From Chloroflexus islandicus (GTDB lineage Bacteria; Chloroflexota; Chloroflexia; Chloroflexales; Chloroflexaceae), in contig NZ_LWQS01000038.1 in assembly GCF_001650695.1 (NCBI RefSeq), positions 186,001 to 250,000 on the forward strand: DNA of 64,000 nucleotides, in the 5' to 3' direction. Positions 59,559 to 64,000 of the stretch are shown here, in pieces. The translations under genes were made by a program, and so were the position numbers. The notes under the pieces were generated by a model. That model saw only the letters and a list, made by a program, of their open reading frames with translations, did no database searches and had not been told where the DNA came from. Position 1 is the first letter of the stretch; the number at the start of each line of letters is the position of its first letter.

Positions 59559-59954
59559 TTGCCTGAGATGATAATACTAAATTACGCTCACCCAATCACA
59601 GCGCCGCAACAAGAGCAGATCATGAAATTAACAGAAAGACATATTGAGAGAATTATTGATATAACAAGCCAAATCAACCAACAAGAGCCATTCATTCCCC
59701 AAATTATCGCCCTTGCTGACGCCGCCGGTCTCTCGGCAGCACAGTGGCAAACAGAAGAGATTCTGATTAATTTACCATCACTCAATTTCATTGCCGCAGC
59801 CCTATTAGCCGAACTCCATGGAAGAATGGGCTATTTTCCACCGATTTTGCGCTTGCGCCCAATAGCGGGCGCGCTGCCGCCGCGATTCGAGGTGGCAGAA
59901 ATCCTTAATCTGCAAGTCTTGCGCGACGAAGCACGCATGCGTCGCGCCCAGTAG
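59559..59954 (+). CDS. csx15: Csx15-like protein (CRISPR-associated family), orphan
   Basis: 131 residues. MIILNYAHPITAPQQEQI followed by IERIIDITSQIN, AAGLSAAQWQTEEILINLPS and AAALLAELHGRMGYFPPILR, then PPRFEVAEILNLQVLRDEAR, fit what I recall of Csx15, a small type III CRISPR accessory protein. I cannot run a search. ATG 59568 (MIILN) is the likely functional start. No cas gene or CRISPR array is in the window. The first half is AT-rich against its neighbours. It runs into the cysteine desulfurase gene 8 bases later. Confidence 0.55.
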   Translation: MPEMIILNYAHPITAPQQEQIMKLTERHIERIIDITSQINQQEPFIPQIIALADAAGLSAAQWQTEEILINLPSLNFIAAALLAELHGRMGYFPPILRLRPIAGALPPRFEVAEILNLQVLRDEARMRRAQ

Positions 59955-59962
59955 AGCAACGT

Positions 59963-61129
59963 ATGAACGATCGCCTGATTTATCTCGATCACGCCGCCAC
60001 CACGCCGCTCGATCCGCGGGTGCTGGAGGCGATGATGCCGTTCCTCACCGGCATGAGCGGGAATGCGTCGAGCATTCATCAGGTGGGGCGCGCGGCGCTA
60101 CAGGCGCTTGACGATGCGCGTGAGCAAACCGCGCTGGTGTTGAATTGCCAGCCGAAGGAGATTGTCTTTACCGGCGGCGGCAGCGAGAGCATCAATCTGG
60201 CGATAAAGGGTGTGGCGATGGCCTTGCGCGCGCAGGGCAAGACCCATCTGATCAGCAGCGCAATCGAGCACCACGCCGTGCTGCACGCGCTCGATTATCT
60301 GGTGGAATACGAAGGGTTCAGCGTCACGCTGCTGCCGGTCGATCGCAGCGGGAGGGTGAACCCAGTCGATCTGGCCGCAGCCATCCGCCCCGAGACGGCG
60401 CTCGTTTCGGTAATGTACGCCAACAACGAGACCGGTGTGATCCAGCCGATCACCGAGCTGGCTGCCATCTGCCACGAGCGAGGGGTGCTCTTTCATACCG
60501 ATGCGGTGCAAGCTCCCGGCCAGTTGCCGCTCGATGTGCATGCGCTCGGCGTCGATTTGCTCAGCTTGACGGCGCACAAGTTTTACGGGCCGCAGGGAGT
60601 GGGGTTGCTCTACCTGCGCCGCGGTACGCCGTTGGCGCCACAGATCAACGGCGGCGCGCAAGAGCGGCGGCGGCGGGCCGGCACCGAGAATATCGCTGGA
60701 ATTGTGGGGTTGGCAAAGGCGCTGACAATTGCCGAGAGCGAGCGGCCTAGCCACACGGCCCGGCTGCGCGCGCTCAGCGACTGCCTGATCGATGGCGTGC
60801 TGGCCCGCATCCCGCACTCGTGGCTGAACGGCGATCGTGCCCACCGCTTGCCGGGGATCGCCAACCTTGGTTTTGCCTGCATCGAAACCGAAAGCCTGCT
60901 GCTCTTGCTCGACCAGCGCGGCATCTGCGCCAGTTCAGGCAGCGCCTGCACCTCTGGCTCGCTCGAACCGTCGCACGTACTCTTGGCAATGGGCCTCTCG
61001 CCCGATGAAGCGAACGGTTCGATCCGCTTTTCGTTGGGCCGGCAGACCACCGAATCCCAGATCGAGACTCTGCTCGACATCCTGCCCGATCTGGTGGCCC
61101 AATTGCGCGCCGTGGCGCCGTGTGCGTGA
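59963..61129 (+). CDS. Cysteine desulfurase (NifS/IscS type)
   Basis: Supplies sulfur from Cys for Fe-S clusters and tRNA thiolation. YLDHAATTPLDPRVLEAM, FTGGGSESINLAIKG, SSAIEHHAVLHAL, HTDAVQAPGQLPLDV, the PLP lysine in SLTAHKFYGPQGVG and the sulfur-carrying Cys in CASSGSACTSGSLEPSHVL. 388 residues, IscS/NifS class I loop. No iscU or regulator nearby. Confidence 0.93.
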   Translation: MNDRLIYLDHAATTPLDPRVLEAMMPFLTGMSGNASSIHQVGRAALQALDDAREQTALVLNCQPKEIVFTGGGSESINLAIKGVAMALRAQGKTHLISSAIEHHAVLHALDYLVEYEGFSVTLLPVDRSGRVNPVDLAAAIRPETALVSVMYANNETGVIQPITELAAICHERGVLFHTDAVQAPGQLPLDVHALGVDLLSLTAHKFYGPQGVGLLYLRRGTPLAPQINGGAQERRRRAGTENIAGIVGLAKALTIAESERPSHTARLRALSDCLIDGVLARIPHSWLNGDRAHRLPGIANLGFACIETESLLLLLDQRGICASSGSACTSGSLEPSHVLLAMGLSPDEANGSIRFSLGRQTTESQIETLLDILPDLVAQLRAVAPCA

Positions 61130-61274
61130 ACGATATACAGCCCCAGTGCGCAGATGCAAAACGATAGGCTGGTTGGATGCGAGCGGGCAGCGACAGATAC
61201 GCTCTTTGCCCCCTCTGAGAAGGCAGCGATCGTGCGACGACGCAGTAGATTGATGACGAGAGGAAGAATTGTCC

Positions 61275-62438
61275 ATGTTTCCCCAGATCACCATCACCGG
61301 CGAGCCGTTTGAACGGGGCCGCCAGTACGGGGTCGCGACGGCGGCGCAGGTGCGGCACAGCATTGCCAGCTATGCCCGTTTGTTTGCCTACCGGCGCGGT
61401 TTAGACTGGTCGGCGGCCCAACACGAAGCGCTGGCGTATGCGCCGCTGTTAGAAGAAATTGCCCCCGACCTGCTCGATGAGATGCGCGGCATCGCTGCCG
61501 GCGCCGGACGCACCCTCGCTGAAATCATTGCCCTCAATGTCCGCACCGAGTTGCTAGCCGGGGTAGGGGTCGGGGTGCATCACCCGGAGGCAACAGCGGC
61601 GCTGGCCCGTAACCGGGCCGCCGGGGTACCGCAGCACGTTGAGCAACCGGCCACCGCCAACGGCGCTGGCGATGATGGCGAATGCACCACTGCCGCTGCC
61701 GCGCCGCCGGCCACCGCTAACGGCGGGGTTTGGCTGGCGCAGACGTGGGATTGGCAGGGTGATCAGCGGGAGGCGTGCGTGCTGTTGCGGATTATCAGCC
61801 CCGATCAGCCGCCGATCTTGACCTTGACCGAGGCGGGGATGGTGGCCAAGATTGGGTTGAATGGGGCAGGCGTCGCGGTTGGGCTTAATCTGTTGCGTTC
61901 GCAGGCCGACGGCCAGCGGCAGGGGATGCCGGTGCATATCTTGTTGCGCCAGATGCTGCAAACAACCAGTGTGGCGGCGGCGCGCCAACTGGCCGAGCGT
62001 ATCCCGGCTAGCGGTTCGTCGTGCATTACGCTGGCCGGCGCCGGCGGCGAGTTGATGGCGTTGGAAATTACGCCGGGAGGGGTGGCCGAGTTACCGGCGC
62101 ACGAGGGGTTACTGGCCCACGCGAACCACTGCCTCGATGCCGGCGCTGCTGCCGGCGAGTGTGCGCTTGAGCCGACTTCAACCTCGCGTGAACGCTACGG
62201 CCGGGCATGGGAGCTGCTGCAGGCCGCTGCCGGCCAGATCGATCTGGCGGTGTTGCAGCGCATCTTGCGCGACCACGAGGGTGCGCCGCGCTGTATCTGC
62301 CGTCACCCTGATCCGCGGATTGCCGCGGTTGACCGCAACGAGAGCGTGTGCGGCGTGATTATCGATCTGGCGGCGCAGACGATGCATGTGGCGGCGAATG
62401 TACCGTGTTTAGCGCCGTTCGTGCCGGTATCAATCTAA
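61275..62438 (+). CDS. C45-type acyltransferase/amidohydrolase (isopenicillin N acyltransferase-like)
   Basis: N-terminal-nucleophile hydrolase that cuts itself before a Cys. ITGEPFERGRQYGVATAAQV at the start, NVRTELLAG, then the likely processing site DDGECTTAA with Cys137 (canonical DG|CTT; here Glu precedes Cys), VWLAQTWDWQGDQ, and a second half with GLNGAGVAVGLNLL, LAHANHCLD and RHPDPRIAAVDRNESV. An in-frame 60-bp-spaced direct repeat (61647-61665 and 61707-61725, Pro-Ala-Thr-Ala-Asn) brackets the site. ATG 61275 has AGGAAG upstream. Substrate likely an amide such as an acyl amino acid. Confidence 0.82.
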   Translation: MFPQITITGEPFERGRQYGVATAAQVRHSIASYARLFAYRRGLDWSAAQHEALAYAPLLEEIAPDLLDEMRGIAAGAGRTLAEIIALNVRTELLAGVGVGVHHPEATAALARNRAAGVPQHVEQPATANGAGDDGECTTAAAAPPATANGGVWLAQTWDWQGDQREACVLLRIISPDQPPILTLTEAGMVAKIGLNGAGVAVGLNLLRSQADGQRQGMPVHILLRQMLQTTSVAAARQLAERIPASGSSCITLAGAGGELMALEITPGGVAELPAHEGLLAHANHCLDAGAAAGECALEPTSTSRERYGRAWELLQAAAGQIDLAVLQRILRDHEGAPRCICRHPDPRIAAVDRNESVCGVIIDLAAQTMHVAANVPCLAPFVPVSI

Positions 62439-62439
62439 A

Positions 62440-62757
62440 GACGCAGAGGAGGCAGAGACGCAGAGGTTTTAACGCAAAGGCGCAAAGGGCGCGGAGATTT
62501 TTAACGCAAAGACGCAGAGGGCGCGAAGGTCGCAAAGATGTTTTGGGTGGTGGGGTATAAGTGCGTTGGGTGTTGTGGCCTAGTTTTCGGCGTTCTTTGA
62601 GGTTTTAGGGAAAAACTCGTGTTTAACACAAAAAGAACGCGGTGGCCATTTAGAAACGACCCCAAGCGTCTTATCATCCCCCAAACAAAAAACCTCTGCG
62701 CCCTTTGCGATCTTGGCGTCTTTGCGTTACCCGTCCCCTGCGCCCTTTGCGGCTATG
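62440..62757. repeat. AACGCAAAGG-type repeats in an inverted arrangement before mutL
   Basis: Forward units (AAAGACGCAGAGGAGG, AACGCAAAGGCGCAAAGGGC, AACGCAAAGACGCAGAGGGC) lie at 62440-62545. Complementary units (CTCTGCGCCCTTTGCGATC, TTGGCGTCTTTGCGTT, CTGCGCCCTTTGCGG) lie at 62693-62752. The middle (62546-62690) holds no gene I can support. The layout is an imperfect long inverted repeat in the 346-base gap between converging genes. Confidence 0.75.
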
Positions 62758-62779
62758 GAGACGGACGGCCGTCCGTCTC
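62758..62779. repeat. 22-bp perfect palindrome at the end of mutL
   Basis: GAGACGGACGG followed by its exact complement CCGTCCGTCTC, 5 bases past the mutL stop on the minus strand. Similar in style to the palindrome at 11621. May act as a terminator hairpin or a REP-like element. Confidence 0.6.
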
Positions 62780-62784
62780 TACAA

Positions 62785-64000
62785 TTATACGCGGCGGCCA
62801 AATTGCCGCTCAAGCTGGGCCGGTGTCATCAGGATCATGGTCGGGCGACCGTGGGGGCAGGTGCGCGGACTGGCACACTGTTCGAGCTGGCGGATCAGTT
62901 GGCGCATCTCTTCGTGCGAGAGCGGCTGGCCGGCGCGCACCGAGGTGTGGCAGGCAAGCGTGATCAGCATCGCCTCGCGCCATTCGAGCGGACTGCTGCC
63001 GCCGCGTCCGGCCAGCCGTTCGGCCATCTCATGCAACGCCTGCGCCAATTCGTCGAGCGGGAGGGTGGCCGGCATGGCCCGCACCAGCACCCCGGTACCC
63101 CACGGTTCCAGCGCAAATCCCCACTCAGCTAGCTTCTCGGCATTGCCCAACAGCAGCGCACTCGCTTCCGGACTCAGCTCAACCGCTTGCGGCAACAACA
63201 ACTGCTGCGTCTCCACCGCCCGCTGAGCGTATTGGTTCATCAACTTCTCGTAGGTAATCCGTTCGTGGGCGGCGTGCTGGTCAATCAGATACATCCCCTC
63301 CGGCGCCTCGGCGACGATGTAGGTTAAGCCAACCTGCCCCACCACTCGCAGCGGCGGCAACGCCGAGGGCGTGGAGGCCGGCGCTGCGTTAGGCATAGCC
63401 ACTGCCGGCGCAACCGGTGCAGACGGCTCCGGCGCGACTGGCTCGGCTGCCGGCGGCAACGGCAACGGCGTTGCCAGATGGGCCGCTGGCGCACCGGCAT
63501 CCCAGCGCGAGCGGTCGCGATCCCACGCCGCGGCGCCAACTCCCCATGCCGATGGTGACGGCGACGGCGGCTCTTGGCCGAGCCGGCGCAACTCGAACCG
63601 GCGCTGGGCCGTCGCCGGATCGGGCGCATCCCAGACTGGAATATCGGCCCCACTGATCAGCGCATCGCGGATGGCCCGGCCCAACACGCTATGGACGTGC
63701 GCGGCATAGCGGAACTTGACTTCGCTCTTGGTCGGGTGAACGTTCACGTCAATCGCTGCCGGATGCACGCGCAGATCGAGAATCGCGATCGGGAAGCGGC
63801 CCTTCATCAACATCGTATGGTAGGCATTCTCGACCACGGCAGCCAGCGCGCCGCGCGGCTGCAACGCGCGCCGGTTGGCGAACAGCGACAGATAGCTGCG
63901 CGAGCTGCGGGTCAGATCGGGTGGCGAAATCAGGCCGCGCACCGCTACCCACAACTCATCGGCGCCGGCTTCGGCCTGCACCGGCAACAAAGCGCGCCCC
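62785..64000 (-). CDS. mutL: DNA mismatch repair protein MutL, 5' part outside the window
   Basis: The frame is open to the window edge; only the end of the N-terminal ATPase half and the full C-terminal half are seen. ALQPRGALAAVVENAYHTML and DVNVHPTKSEVKFR mark the transducer domain. A Pro/Ala linker (about 120 residues from 63600 down) leads to the dimerisation domain with the endonuclease motif DQHAAHERITYE (DQHAx2Ex4E), ACHTSVRAG and CPHGRPTMI. The enzyme is thus the nicking type, expected where MutH is absent. Confidence 0.93.
   Translation of the reverse strand, partial: GRALLPVQAEAGADELWVAVRGLISPPDLTRSSRSYLSLFANRRALQPRGALAAVVENAYHTMLMKGRFPIAILDLRVHPAAIDVNVHPTKSEVKFRYAAHVHSVLGRAIRDALISGADIPVWDAPDPATAQRRFELRRLGQEPPSPSPSAWGVGAAAWDRDRSRWDAGAPAAHLATPLPLPPAAEPVAPEPSAPVAPAVAMPNAAPASTPSALPPLRVVGQVGLTYIVAEAPEGMYLIDQHAAHERITYEKLMNQYAQRAVETQQLLLPQAVELSPEASALLLGNAEKLAEWGFALEPWGTGVLVRAMPATLPLDELAQALHEMAERLAGRGGSSPLEWREAMLITLACHTSVRAGQPLSHEEMRQLIRQLEQCASPRTCPHGRPTMILMTPAQLERQFGRRV

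Overview
The window is GC-rich, densely packed chromosomal DNA. It most resembles a filamentous anoxygenic phototroph of the Chloroflexota (Chloroflexus/Roseiflexus/Oscillochloris type). This is an inference from gene content: PHB-type thiolase and reductase genes, export-type surface proteins ending in a short Pro-hydrophobic-Arg tail, MalT/SARP hybrid regulators, a Wzx/Wzy/Wzz polysaccharide locus without outer-membrane export genes, and degenerate intergenic repeats. No rRNA gene or photosynthesis gene is present to fix the taxonomy. No phage, insertion sequence or CRISPR array was seen.

Layout. 1-5 kb: the end of a Calx-beta surface protein, then a minus-strand operon dhaL-dhaM-ptsH-ptsI (PTS-driven dihydroxyacetone kinase parts, without dhaK). 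5.2-5.5 kb: three tRNA genes (Ser-GCU, Ser-UGA, Trp-CCA). 5.7-7.6 kb: rplI and dnaB with a DnaA-box-like site between them. 7.7-9.5 kb: a secreted glycosidase. 9.7-15 kb: a plus-strand set pglC, pglD, pglE, pglF that should make undecaprenyl-linked diacetylbacillosamine, interrupted by a 600-bp GC-rich tandem repeat. 15-17.4 kb: an SGNH hydrolase on a Thr/Ser/Pro repeat stalk. 17.8-21.6 kb: a minus-strand operon with a phosphomannomutase, a catalytically degenerate phosphohexomutase paralogue and a membrane-anchored degenerate YvcK protein. 21.8-22.6 kb: an MntA/HepT toxin-antitoxin pair. 22.7-24.1 kb: a cytochrome P450.

24-41 kb is a large exopolysaccharide locus: membrane glycosyltransferases, Wzx flippase, Wzy polymerase, methyltransferases, GT4, GT26 and GT2 transferases, a WbaP/EpsE-type initiating transferase and a Wzz chain-length protein. 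Two genes in it are AT-rich. 41-45 kb: an MFS transporter and 5-oxoprolinase pxpABC, with pxpB and pxpC separated by repeats. 45.5-51.2 kb: a MalT/SARP hybrid regulator, then a phasin-like protein opposite phaB and phaA. 51.4-56 kb: a GNAT acetyltransferase, a methyltransferase, a SAM-I riboswitch controlling a cystathionine gamma-synthase-like gene and metF, then map. 56-64 kb: small membrane proteins, a cytosolic THI5-like protein, a META lipoprotein, a Csx15-like orphan, a cysteine desulfurase, a C45-type N-terminal nucleophile hydrolase, and the 3' part of mutL running off the window.

The strongest leads for something new are: (a) the operon of degenerate YvcK, pseudo-phosphohexomutase and phosphomannomutase; (b) the orphan Csx15-like gene; (c) the shared C-terminal tail on secreted proteins; (d) repeat families that have entered coding sequence (the pxpB tail) and form hairpin arrays; (e) the DhaL/DhaM/HPr/EI operon without DhaK or any sugar permease.
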